A DNA stretch of 64,000 bases, taken from NCBI RefSeq assembly GCF_001548395.1, contig NZ_AP017367.1:4687001-4751000 (forward strand), given 5' to 3'. The translations under genes and the position numbers were made by a program. Of this stretch, positions 50,501-58,394 are shown in pieces. This DNA comes from Leptolyngbya sp. O-77. Lineage in GTDB: Bacteria; Cyanobacteriota; Cyanobacteriia; Elainellales; Elainellaceae. How positions within the stretch are numbered: the stretch's first letter is position 1; each line of letters begins with the position of its first letter. The notes below the pieces were generated by a model. The model had not been told where the DNA came from, did no database searches, and saw only the letters and a program-made list of their open reading frames with translations.

Positions 50501-52868
50501 ACGTGACGCGCTGGATTTAGAACTGGCCACAGTTCGCACTCAGCTTTCGGATGCCACTGCCGCAGGCGAAGCAGGGGCGCGAGAGTTAACGGAATTGCGA
50601 ACTCAATTAGAGGCGATCGCCGCTGAGCGAGAAGCCGTAGTCTTACAACTTGCAACGCTGCAAACTCAGTTTGACGAAATAGTTGAGGAGCGGGAGGCAC
50701 TGACGGCAGACCTAGCGAATCTCAACACCCAGGTAGCAGACAAAACGGCTGCACAGGAAACGCTAGAATCCGAACCGGCAGCCCTGCGAACGCAGTTGGG
50801 CAACATCACGAAAGAACGCAATGAGTTTGTAACTCAGCTTGATGAGTTGCGGGCCCATCTTGATGAGATTGCTGAACAGCGCTCTGCGTTTGAAGCTGAG
50901 CTGACTACACTACGTCCCCAGATGCAGAATCTAACCGCTGAACGGGATGCATTTGAGGCAGAAATTGCACCGCTTCGGGTGCAGCTAGACGCAATGACTC
51001 AAGAGCGCGATCGCCGTGAAGCTGAGCTATCTACACTGCGCTCTCAGATAAACGACATCACCCTGGAGAAGGATGCGTTTGAGGCAGAGAGCGCGATGCT
51101 TCGCGCACGACTGGATGAACTTGAGCATGAACGCAATACCTTTGAAGCAGATTTAACCGCGCTACAAGTTCAGTTCGATGAATTTGAAAGCGGACGAGAG
51201 GCGCTGGAATCAGAATTGAGCATACTGCGGACTCAGTTGAAAGCGGTTCAGGATGATGCGATAGGTGTAAAGGCTTCTCTCGAGTCAGAACTGGGAACGC
51301 TGCGAGAGCAATTAGTTCAAGTGACAAATGAACGAAACCAGTTTGAGACTGAGTTAGCCTCTACACAAAAACAGCAGGAAGATATTGCCCAGGAACATGA
51401 GCAAGAACGTCTGGCGCTACAGAAACGGATTGATGCCTTGCAAGAGCAGATTGCGACGGTGAGCGGCGATCGCACAACGATTGAAACAGAACTGGTCGCT
51501 CTCCGCGCTCGGCTAGAGGATACCGAGGTGGAATGGCGATCGCGCGTCCAGACGCTTGAAGCCGAGTCCGAAACGCTTCGACAAGCGCAGGCAGAAACCC
51601 AGGCTCAGCGAGAAGCGCTTCAGGCAGAACGAGACACTCTTGTGGCGGAGCTTGCCGAGGTGCGGTTGCAGTTAGAATCGCTGCCGCTGGCGCTGACGGC
51701 GGAGGCTGGTGAAACAGGAGCGAGTGCGGTAGGGGCGATCGCCCCTACGGACTCAGACACGTCTGGCATCGAGACTGAATCGCAGGGTCGCGAAATTGTC
51801 CAAGCAACAGGGCTGATTACTGACGCTCGGCGCGATCCGTTGCGCGATATCAGCGGCATCGGCCCGATTTACGAACAAAAGCTATTTAATGCGGGCATCT
51901 ACACGTTTGCGGATCTGGCGGCGCTAACTCCAGAGCAGGTGCAAGCTATCATTCGCCCTGCGGCCTGGCAGCAGATTTTTCCCGCCCTATGGATTCAGGA
52001 AGCCGCTCGGCTGGCTCAAGGAGTAGACGTTCCCGCAGGCATCGACCATGACCCGCTGCGCGATATTAACGGCATCGGCCCAGTGTATGAGCAGAAGCTA
52101 TTTGACGGCGGTATCTTTACCTTTACGGATTTGGCTGCTGCAACACCGGAGCAGTTGCGAACCTTGATTCAGCCGGAAAGCTGGCAGCGATTTGATCCGG
52201 AAGCGTGGATTGCCGAAGCGCAGGTGATTAGTGGGCGATCGCCCTCTCCCATTCCCGCTGAGATTCCCCGCGATCCGCTGCTGGATATCAACGGCATTGG
52301 CCCGGTATATGAGCAAAAGCTGTTTGCGGCCGGAATCACCACCTTTGCCGATCTGGCCGCCGCCACGCCGGAACGACTGCGAGAGATCCTCCAGCCGGAG
52401 CGATGGCAACGGTTTACGCCAGATGCCTGGATTGCCGAAGCAGCAGCACTCGCAGCGCGATCGCCCGAATCGCATCCCGACCGTGATCCGCTGTATGAAA
52501 TTAACGGGATTGGCCCGGTTTATGAGCAAAAGCTGTTTGCCGCCGGAATCACCACGTTTGCAGCCTTGGCGGAAACCACCGAGGCACAGATTTTAGAAAT
52601 CATTCAGCCCGCATCCTGGCAGCGTATTTTCCCGAACTTGTGGATTGAAGAGGCGCGAGAGCGATCGCACCAGTCAATCCAACCCCAGCCCGACCAAACA
52701 GCGTCTACTGAATCCACTGAAACTCCTGCTGAAGCCTCCGCTACTGAAACGCCTGCCCAAATAGAACCGCCAGCCGCCAGCCCAATTGCAAAGCCGCCTA
52801 GCAGTCCTCCACCCAAGTCCACGCCATCTCGGAAAAAGCCGCCCAGCAAGCGAGGCAAGCGCCGCTAA
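47592..52868 (+). CDS. Composite protein: PstS-like binding domain, TM helix, giant coiled coil, four helix-hairpin-helix repeats
   Basis: 1758 residues. A hydrophobic N-terminal segment (about 12-36, ending GMAAP) looks like a signal peptide or anchor. Residues about 56-300 form a PBP/PstS-like domain (ANGTEAGLAALKRGEVDLVAL; QILRGEITNWTQVGGPDRPI). A transmembrane helix (about 329-350, WVLLPLLVLGGLLTLVQTVL) is followed by basic residues, so the rest should be cytoplasmic. An acidic spacer (about 410-560), some 800 residues of heptad-rich coiled coil (about 590-1390; ELE, LRSQ, ELATLR units), and four repeats of about 60 residues starting at 1415, 1487, 1561 and 1632 follow, each with INGIGPVYEQKLF typical of DNA-binding helix-hairpin-helix motifs. 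The tail is Lys/Pro-rich. No function is known; a ligand-responsive membrane-DNA tether is an inference. Confidence 0.88.
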   Translation: MSQNFGFWANRFASAGLAASGLLLVLLGMMPAGMAAPNTVGRDVQPDVADLQAVNPEPATLIRIDGARDLLPLNRALKQQLEAESPSLRVEVQANGTEAGLAALKRGEVDLVALERSLTPDELAQGFKALWLDQAQIAVIVGEDNPFKGHLTVPQFEQILRGEITNWTQVGGPDRPIRLIDRPATSETRAVLQQYGLVPPGVPPAAVNRVLLKTDDTAEVIAKLGKDGIGYAIADQLTQQTKARVVKLAVSQAVLPTDARYPLEQVGAIAYRPGSPASAVVQNLTSSPDGQALLSEAKRAIALDAGSRKTVAIAPGEVVPGGRGIGSLLKWVLLPLLVLGGLLTLVQTVLARQARQRNRALSAAEQAGSFGRSPDFAPTRPAATVAKTMTNSAQVRIPNNTAWTSVADAGVIEDSPDVEQETEAAEEQIDDIDIIPQIDAEQNSIDSEAGTAEFPESELNLELENESLLESNADVTVTDVDTDVDTVDAKASDAEVIDEVEDKPEPESEAVIEPDAEELDVELLTENTPLAEGDRASLTTEQERIEEHENEPNTPIDEPTGEFTSEEVQTALVTGLALSRALTGEPKQVSSIVETLRSEKQTLELELEALRSRLQDADTRQIELEAALETARAEQSERTADLDELRQALAGVTQEKESYWQALSGFYAAFVGESLNPGERVDFAQLRPQIELRQADLAALHDQLETSQREREAIAADLEAASAELRQVNAERNELTNQIVLLQRELEAQRSSETAAEEETQNLRVLLQAAQAEKTDLDAQLDDLRSQFERIQAEKNDVEGELISLRSRLTELEGLESELRTELETARSQAANAEAVISETENTLSALRLELDAEKATRSELDAEVTLLRASVAEATRVRAEEEAARAELLLQTEALATERDALGDELATFRTRVEDLQKELEAAQAAHAAELVTLRAELDAFVKEQTAAQQAAAADLEDLQARLNHLIEERDALDLELATVRTQLSDATAAGEAGARELTELRTQLEAIAAEREAVVLQLATLQTQFDEIVEEREALTADLANLNTQVADKTAAQETLESEPAALRTQLGNITKERNEFVTQLDELRAHLDEIAEQRSAFEAELTTLRPQMQNLTAERDAFEAEIAPLRVQLDAMTQERDRREAELSTLRSQINDITLEKDAFEAESAMLRARLDELEHERNTFEADLTALQVQFDEFESGREALESELSILRTQLKAVQDDAIGVKASLESELGTLREQLVQVTNERNQFETELASTQKQQEDIAQEHEQERLALQKRIDALQEQIATVSGDRTTIETELVALRARLEDTEVEWRSRVQTLEAESETLRQAQAETQAQREALQAERDTLVAELAEVRLQLESLPLALTAEAGETGASAVGAIAPTDSDTSGIETESQGREIVQATGLITDARRDPLRDISGIGPIYEQKLFNAGIYTFADLAALTPEQVQAIIRPAAWQQIFPALWIQEAARLAQGVDVPAGIDHDPLRDINGIGPVYEQKLFDGGIFTFTDLAAATPEQLRTLIQPESWQRFDPEAWIAEAQVISGRSPSPIPAEIPRDPLLDINGIGPVYEQKLFAAGITTFADLAAATPERLREILQPERWQRFTPDAWIAEAAALAARSPESHPDRDPLYEINGIGPVYEQKLFAAGITTFAALAETTEAQILEIIQPASWQRIFPNLWIEEARERSHQSIQPQPDQTASTESTETPAEASATETPAQIEPPAASPIAKPPSSPPPKSTPSRKKPPSKRGKRR
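51834..52675 (+). repeat. Four tandem helix-hairpin-helix coding repeats
   Basis: Each copy begins DPL.(D/E)I.GIGP.YEQKLF and ends W..F.P..WI.EA; starts are at 51834, 52050, 52272 and 52485, a spacing of 71-74 codons. Copies 2-4 are most alike, indicating internal duplication. Linkers vary and two carry HIP1 sites. Confidence 0.92.
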
Positions 52869-53132
52869 AACACGGGCGATCGCCCACGTTGGTTGTAGGG
52901 GTTCGTCACGTTTCTGCAATTGCCAAAGCAAACGGCACAGAATACGAGTTAAACCTCCCGATACGCTGCCCCGATGAATCTATCGGGGGCCCTGTAGCTG
53001 TATTGAGCCTGAATTACGGGCAAGTGTGCATGGTTCGCCGCTGCTGGAGTGCCGAGAGGGGGCTGTGACTTGAGGATTGGGGCGATCGCCTTGGCCCAAA
53101 ACCTGACGCGGGCGACTCACGAGACACGAGAG

Positions 53133-53170
53133 TGTAGGCACATCAATGGTTTGTAGGCACATCAATGGTT
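53133..53170. repeat. 19-base tandem duplication
   Basis: TGTAGGCACATCAATGGTT occurs twice in immediate succession, identical in both copies, which suggests a recent duplication. Confidence 0.9.
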
Positions 53171-53205
53171 TAAGGATTGACGACTGGGAAGCAGCAGGAT
53201 CAATA

Positions 53206-53252
53206 AAAAAGAACAAAAAAAGACACGGTCTTTCGTTTGGAAAAACCGTGTG
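53206..53252 (-). terminator. Rho-independent terminator of the cta operon
   Basis: On the minus strand CACGGTTTTTCC...ACCGTGTC forms a 7-bp ACACGGT/ACCGTGT stem, immediately followed by TTTTTTTGTTCTTTTTT. It lies 55-100 bases past the ctaE stop. Confidence 0.85.
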
Positions 53253-53306
53253 CTGGATTGGTGAAGTGAAACCGATTCGGAATGAAATCTGGAGGCTAGT
53301 GCGAAC

Positions 53307-53936
53307 TTAAGGAAACTGCGTCAGGATATAGAGCAGCGCAAACAAGATGATCCAAATGATGTCTACAAAGTGCCAGTAGATTTCTGCCATCTCTACGCCC
53401 GTGTGCTTGTGGTCAGAATAGTGACCCGCACGGCGCGATCGCCACAGCACGCCTAAAATCAGCACCAGCCCAATGAAGACGTGCAGCCCGTGAAAGCCCG
53501 TCATCAGGTAAAAGCAATTGGCAAAGATATTTGTTTTGAGTCCATAGCCCAGCGTCGCATATTCGTAGGCCTGCCCAGCCAGGAAGACTGCGCCCATCAG
53601 CGCTGTGACGATGTACCACTTCCGCAGGCCGTTCACGTCGTTTTTCTTGATGGCGACATCGCCCAGGTGAATCACAAAGCTGCTCGACACCAGAATGATC
53701 GTATTGATCGTCGGCAGCAGCAGTTCTACCTCGGTTCCTTCCGGCGGCCAGTGGCTTGCGGCCCCGCGCACCATCAAGTAGGCGGCAAAAAAACCGCCAA
53801 ACATTAGCGATTCGGAAATCAGGAACGTCAGCAGCCCCCAAACGCGCAAATCGGGATGCGCGTGGTCGTGGGCCTGAGCCTCGGCGGTAATTTCGGGGGC
53901 GATCGCCGTTCCGGTGGGTGCAGTTGCGTCAGTCAT
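53307..53936 (-). CDS. ctaE: Cytochrome c oxidase subunit III
   Basis: A 209-residue membrane subunit of the aa3-type terminal oxidase, with five hydrophobic segments (first LRVWGLLTFLISESLMFGGFFAAYLM in outline near 30-55). Conserved: LISESLMFGGFFAAY, the Glu-containing GFHGLHVFIGLVLIL near 145, and a C-terminal HFVDIIWIILFALLYI. The short form lacks the two first helices of mitochondrial subunit III, as in other cyanobacteria. It is the last gene of ctaC-ctaD-ctaE, separated from ctaD by a long purine/pyrimidine hairpin repeat and followed by a good terminator. Confidence 0.96.
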   Translation of the reverse strand: MTDATAPTGTAIAPEITAEAQAHDHAHPDLRVWGLLTFLISESLMFGGFFAAYLMVRGAASHWPPEGTEVELLLPTINTIILVSSSFVIHLGDVAIKKNDVNGLRKWYIVTALMGAVFLAGQAYEYATLGYGLKTNIFANCFYLMTGFHGLHVFIGLVLILGVLWRSRRAGHYSDHKHTGVEMAEIYWHFVDIIWIILFALLYILTQFP

Positions 53937-53972
53937 GGTTGGGTATTTGTCGGGAGTTCAGGTCAGTTGGGC

Positions 53973-54119
53973 AGGAAGAGGGAAGAGGGAAGAGGGAAGA
54001 ACGAAGAGGGAAGAACGAAGAGGGAAGAACGAAGAGGGAAGAGGTCTCATTTTTCGTTTTTCGTTTTTCATTTTTCGTTTTTCGTTTTTTGTTTTTCGTT
54101 TTTCGTTCTTCCCTCTTCC
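53973..54119. repeat. Purine/pyrimidine hairpin repeat between ctaD and ctaE
   Basis: About 68 bases of GGAAGAGGGAAGAACGAAGA units face about 75 bases of TTTTTCGTTTTTCG and TCTTCCC units. The arms pair imperfectly, so the ctaD-ctaE message would carry a long hairpin inside the operon. It is related to 1612-1747. Confidence 0.8.
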
Positions 54120-54122
54120 CCA

Positions 54123-55775
54123 TCACTCTACCGCCAGCGCTTCCTCCGCCATCCCATACTCATACGGGCCGTGCGTCACTACAGGCAGCACTTCCCAGTT
54201 TTCGATGATCGGCGGCGAGGCGGTCGTCCATTCCAGCGTCAGCGCATTCCAGGGGTTGTCGCTGGCTTTGGGGCCGCGCATCCAGCTCCACACCGCGTTG
54301 ATGATGAAGGGGATCAGCGAAGCCGCCAGCATGAATGCGCCAAAGGTGCAGAGCTGGTTTAGGGCAGTAAACTGCGGGTCATACATGGCGACGCGGCGCG
54401 GCATTCCGTGCGCTCCCAGCGAGTGCATCGGCAAAAAGGTAAGGTTTGCCCCGATGAAGGTCATCACGAAATGCACCTGACCCAGTTGCTCGTTCATCAT
54501 GCGGCCCGTCATTTTGGGGAACCAGTGATAAATCGCGGCATACAGCCCAAACACCGACCCACCAAACAGCACGTAGTGGAAGTGCGCCACGATGTAATAC
54601 GTATCGTGAACGTGGATGTCGAACGGCGCAGCGCCCAGCGTGATGCCGCTGAGTCCGCCCAGCACGAACATGCCCAGCAGACCAATCGCAAACAGCATCG
54701 CCGTCGTGAAGCGGATCTTGCCGCCCCACAGCGTTGCCACCCAGCTAAAGATCTTGACCCCGGTGGGGACGGCCACAATCAGCGTGGAAATCGTGAAAAA
54801 TAGGCGCATCCAGGGCGGCGTGCCGCTGGTGAACATATGGTGTACCCAGACAAACAGACCCACCAGGCAAATGGCCAGACTGGAATAGGCGATCGCCTTA
54901 TAGCCAAAAATCGGCTTGCGGGCATAGACCGGGATAATTTCCGACATCATGCCGAAAATCGGCAAAATCATCAGATACACCGCCGGATGCGAATAGAACC
55001 AGAACAAATGCTGGTAAATGATGATATTTCCGCCCGCATCTGGCTTGTAAAATGACGTGCCAAAGTTGATATCAAACAGCAGCAGGATCAGGCCCGCCGC
55101 CAGCACAGGGGTAGACACCAGCGCCAGCGCCGAAGTCGCCAAGATTGCCCAGCAAAACAGCGGCAGCTTGTCCCACGTCATACTCGGAACCCGCATCATG
55201 ATGATGGTGACGATGAAGTTCACCGCGCCCAGGATCGAGGATGTGCCCACCAGCACGATCGCCATAATCCACATCGACTGGGCGATCGGAGCGGTGATTT
55301 CGCTCAGCGGTGGGTAGGAAGTCCACCCGGCCTGCGCCCCGCCAAAAAAGAAACTGCCCAGCAATAGCAAGCCAGCGGGCGGGTTGAGCCAGAAGGCGAT
55401 CGCATTCAGGTTGGGAAACGCCATGTCTCGTGCGCCGATCATCAGGGGAATTAGGTAGTTGCCAAAGCCCCCGATCGCCGCAGGCACGATCCACAGAAAG
55501 ATCATGATCGTGCCGTGGTTGGTCAGCAGCGCGTTATACAGGCTTGGATCGACAAAATCGGGATCGGGCGTGGCTAGCTCCATCCTCATGCCCACGGCCA
55601 TCAGCCCGCCGATGAGATAAAACACAAACGCCGTCACTAGGTATTGAATGCCAATCACCTTGTGATCGATGTTGTAGCCGAAGTAGTGATACCACTTCCA
55701 GGCTTTGTGAACCTGGGGGTGGTCATGGTCTGCAACAAGCGCTGCGTCGTCGAGTGGAACTTGTGCTTGAGTCAT
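54123..55775 (-). CDS. ctaD: Cytochrome c oxidase subunit I
   Basis: The catalytic 550-residue, 12-helix subunit holding heme a and the a3-CuB site, which reduces oxygen and pumps protons. Helix VI reads FWFYSHPAVYLMILP: the bulk Glu of A1-type oxidases (HPEVY) is absent and the YS motif marks an A2-type enzyme, as in other cyanobacteria. VWVHHMFTSG supplies the CuB histidine pair, and HDTYYIVAHFHYVLFGG the heme ligands. Upstream ctaC is 98 bases away and downstream ctaE follows across a repeat. Partners ctaA and ctaB are not in the window. Confidence 0.97.
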   Translation of the reverse strand: MTQAQVPLDDAALVADHDHPQVHKAWKWYHYFGYNIDHKVIGIQYLVTAFVFYLIGGLMAVGMRMELATPDPDFVDPSLYNALLTNHGTIMIFLWIVPAAIGGFGNYLIPLMIGARDMAFPNLNAIAFWLNPPAGLLLLGSFFFGGAQAGWTSYPPLSEITAPIAQSMWIMAIVLVGTSSILGAVNFIVTIIMMRVPSMTWDKLPLFCWAILATSALALVSTPVLAAGLILLLFDINFGTSFYKPDAGGNIIIYQHLFWFYSHPAVYLMILPIFGMMSEIIPVYARKPIFGYKAIAYSSLAICLVGLFVWVHHMFTSGTPPWMRLFFTISTLIVAVPTGVKIFSWVATLWGGKIRFTTAMLFAIGLLGMFVLGGLSGITLGAAPFDIHVHDTYYIVAHFHYVLFGGSVFGLYAAIYHWFPKMTGRMMNEQLGQVHFVMTFIGANLTFLPMHSLGAHGMPRRVAMYDPQFTALNQLCTFGAFMLAASLIPFIINAVWSWMRGPKASDNPWNALTLEWTTASPPIIENWEVLPVVTHGPYEYGMAEEALAVE

Positions 55776-55873
55776 ACGCAGAGGGAATATACCAGTTTTT
55801 TATCAAGATTCGGAACGAGGGAATGAATGCGGAAATGAACGCACTTAAGAGGCAGAAACGTGAATCTGCAAAC

Positions 55874-56956
55874 TTAAGAGGGCGATCGCAGTTGCGAAAG
55901 CACCTGATCGCTCACGCCCATCTCCTGGGCGTAGGGCGCAAGATAGTCTCCATCCGACAGATCCGCCGGATTCACCGCCACAGTTTGTGCTGGGTTTTGC
56001 TGCTGCGCGATGGCGTTTTGCTGGAGCCATTCGTCAAACTCGTCTTGGGCATGGACAATCACCTGAGTCCTCATGCCGCCGTGATAGCTGCCGCAGAGTT
56101 CTGCACAGACCACCGGATAGGTGCCCACCTTCGTTGCCACAAACCGCAGCCCGGAGGTTTGACCTGGCAGCGCGTCTTGCTTCAGGCGAAACTGCGGCAC
56201 CCAGAAGGAGTGGATCACGTCCTGGGCAGAAATATTCAACTGAATGTCTTTGCCGACAGGGATATGCAGTTCGCCCGTCATAATGCCGCTGTCTGGATAG
56301 TTAAACAGCCAAGCATATTGCATTCCGGTAACATTCACCACCAAATCGGGCACCTGTCCTTCCTCTTCAGGGTTTGCGCCAAAGCCATAGCGGGGAACGG
56401 GCGTGGCGGGTGGCTCTGCGCCGTCGGGCAGTTCCGCTAGCATTTCGGCCGTCGCGTCGGTGGCGATCGCCCCCTCACCGGGAACCTGCGCCATCATCGC
56501 GGCGGAATCCTGCGGCATCGGATGCATTTCGTGCGACGGCATTTCCTGCGATACTGCGCCGCCCATCATGCCGTGCCCGACGTGGATGCTGCCGGGGTCA
56601 AAGCCGCCCATTTCCTGAAACACCTGGACGCTGTAAACCCCCAGCCCAATGACCAAAATAGCGGGAATCGCCGTCCAGAAGGCTTCTAGCGGCAGGTTGC
56701 CTTCGATGGGGATGCCGTCGCCCTCGTCTCCTGGCGCACGGCGATAGCGAAAGCAAAACAGCAGAATTGCTCCAATGACCACCAGAAACAGCGCAGTGGC
56801 GATCATCACCATCACGTCAAAAAGCTGGTCTACCAAAACCGCCGCTTCCGACGCTTGCTCTGGCAACAGACCATGATGCTGACTCACCCACAGGCTGACC
56901 AGGGTGATCAGAATGCCAGCGGTTAGCGTTAACAGGGATGCTGGAATCTGTTTCAT
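55874..56956 (-). CDS. ctaC: Cytochrome c oxidase subunit II with a Met/His-rich insertion
   Basis: A 360-residue subunit that accepts electrons from cytochrome c or plastocyanin at the CuA centre. Two N-terminal membrane spans (about 5-25 and 45-70, plus a helix near 92-112) precede the periplasmic cupredoxin domain. CuA ligands are visible: His249 in DVIHSFW, and Cys284, Cys288, His292 and Met295 in VVCAELCGSYHGGM. Residues about 118-200 are an unusually long insertion rich in Met, His, Gly and Ala (VGHGMMGGAVSQEMPSHEMHPMP), possibly copper-binding. It is the first gene of ctaC-ctaD-ctaE; a HIP1 site lies just upstream. Confidence 0.96.
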   Translation of the reverse strand: MKQIPASLLTLTAGILITLVSLWVSQHHGLLPEQASEAAVLVDQLFDVMVMIATALFLVVIGAILLFCFRYRRAPGDEGDGIPIEGNLPLEAFWTAIPAILVIGLGVYSVQVFQEMGGFDPGSIHVGHGMMGGAVSQEMPSHEMHPMPQDSAAMMAQVPGEGAIATDATAEMLAELPDGAEPPATPVPRYGFGANPEEEGQVPDLVVNVTGMQYAWLFNYPDSGIMTGELHIPVGKDIQLNISAQDVIHSFWVPQFRLKQDALPGQTSGLRFVATKVGTYPVVCAELCGSYHGGMRTQVIVHAQDEFDEWLQQNAIAQQQNPAQTVAVNPADLSDGDYLAPYAQEMGVSDQVLSQLRSPS

Positions 56957-57162
56957 GAATCCTCAAAGTGTGAGTCGCAGATCGAGCGGGTGTCGCGGGG
57001 GTTGTAACGTTTTGTGGCGATCGCCCCCACCAAATACCCAAACTCTCTTCCTGTAATACCATCCGAATTCTGGGGATCGCTGGAAACTTTCGATTTGCTT
57101 CAGATCCCCTGGAGTTTACGTTGAGATTTCATGACGTTTTTTACCGTTTCCGGTTTTACTGC

Positions 57163-58197
57163 CTAGCCCTGCTCTAGCCGCCACAGCATATCCTGCACTT
57201 GCAGCACACGGTGAGATTCATGTTTTGCCGCAAACAGGTCGCGGGCGCGGTTTAAATGGGTGGCCGCCGCCTGAACATCGTGCTGTTTGTAATGAACCAT
57301 GCCCAGACGATAGTGGGTTTCGGCATCGTCGGGATTGGTCTGGAGCGCCTGCTGATACTGGGCGATCGCCGCTTCGGGGCTGCTGGGCACTGGGGCTGGT
57401 TTTGCGCGTTCAGGATTGACCGCAGGCTGAGGGCTGGGAGCGGCCACAAACTCGCTAATTAAGCGGGCGACTTTCTCCTTGTGCCTCAGACCGGGGTACA
57501 GAGTGCGCGTCAGGGGAAAGCGATCGCCCGACTTCAGGTGCAGCACAATCCGTCCGGTCGATCTCGCCTTGCCTGTGCCCTGCTCCACGTCTGCATAAGC
57601 CACTTGATGCAGCGGCAGCACCGATTCTTTTTGCCCGATTGCGCCCTGGCGGACATGGTGCAGTTTGCCGCTGGCTTTGTCTAATGTGGCGTGGTTAATC
57701 TCGCACATACCCAGCAGCCCGCCAATCCCCATCGCCGCAGTGATGCCGCCGATGAATAACATCACCACTCGGTCGTCGTTTTCGACGTAGAGCGAGGGCT
57801 GGGTATTGTCCATGAAAAAGGCGTTGACTCGGTTGGCGATCGCCTCCTGACGACTCCAGCTTGACGACCTGGAACTGATTGTAATGGATTGACCCTTGGT
57901 TCGCAGAATGACGCTGTAGCGAACACTGCCGCGTCCACTCGATCGCCGCTTTACGACCGCCCCGTGAATGCTGCTGGGAGGAATCGGGCGACGGGTAGAC
58001 ACCAGGAAATTTGTCTCCTCTAGCGTGCATTGGGCGCTCAGCGTACTGGCCCGCTGGCACGAAAAAATCGTGTGCCTGCCCAGGGGCATGATGCCTAGCC
58101 CGATCAGCGCCATCGGCAAAAACGTGAGCCACAGCGACCAGCCGCGATCGCGCAGTTTCATCCGCCCTGGGGTTTGCTCCACGATTTTCATAGCCAC
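57163..58197 (-). CDS. Membrane protein with C-terminal TPR
   Basis: 344 residues. An N-terminal hydrophobic segment (WSLWLTFLPMALIGLGIMPL, about 20-40) and a second near 145-165 (RVVMLFIGGITAAMGIGGLLGM) bracket a soluble region of about 100 residues with many Ser and Arg. After the second span comes a domain of about 80 residues (ESVLPLHQVAYADVEQGTGKARSTGRIVLHLKSG in outline) that resembles a PH-like sheet. A Pro-rich linker and one or two TPR units follow (AIAQYQQALQTNPDDAETHYRLGMVHY, in outline near 275-302). No named family is recognised. It is transcribed towards the cta operon side, alone. A 10-base repeat array precedes it. Confidence 0.8.
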   Translation of the reverse strand: MAMKIVEQTPGRMKLRDRGWSLWLTFLPMALIGLGIMPLGRHTIFSCQRASTLSAQCTLEETNFLVSTRRPIPPSSIHGAVVKRRSSGRGSVRYSVILRTKGQSITISSRSSSWSRQEAIANRVNAFFMDNTQPSLYVENDDRVVMLFIGGITAAMGIGGLLGMCEINHATLDKASGKLHHVRQGAIGQKESVLPLHQVAYADVEQGTGKARSTGRIVLHLKSGDRFPLTRTLYPGLRHKEKVARLISEFVAAPSPQPAVNPERAKPAPVPSSPEAAIAQYQQALQTNPDDAETHYRLGMVHYKQHDVQAAATHLNRARDLFAAKHESHRVLQVQDMLWRLEQG

Positions 58198-58217
58198 GCT
58201 CCGCCGCTCGGCATATT

Positions 58218-58277
58218 TCAGCTTTAGTCAGCTTTAATCAGCTTGGGTCAGCTTTATTCAGCTTGGGTCAGCGCTTT
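58218..58277. repeat. 10-base tandem repeat (TCAGCTTTAG/TCAGCTTGGG), five to six copies
   Basis: Units start every 10 bases from 58218; the last four bases alternate between TTAG/TTAA/TTAT and TGGG. It lies 20 bases upstream of the TPR gene start, within its leader or promoter. Confidence 0.9.
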
Positions 58278-58394
58278 TTGCTCAGCGCTTACTAGATAGC
58301 CTCAGTGTGCCCATCGATGAATCCGGAAGCGACGACCCGGCGATCGCCCTGTCACGCCTCTTCAAAGCGCAGTTTGTGGGCAAGTCTGGACAAA

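Larger units (their letters stand above)
52869..53306. other. Region between the composite gene and ctaE
   Basis: 438 bases with converging genes: a palindromic HIP1 (about 52872-52885) after the composite gene, a 19-base direct repeat (53133-53170) and the ctaE terminator (53206-53252). Confidence 0.6.
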
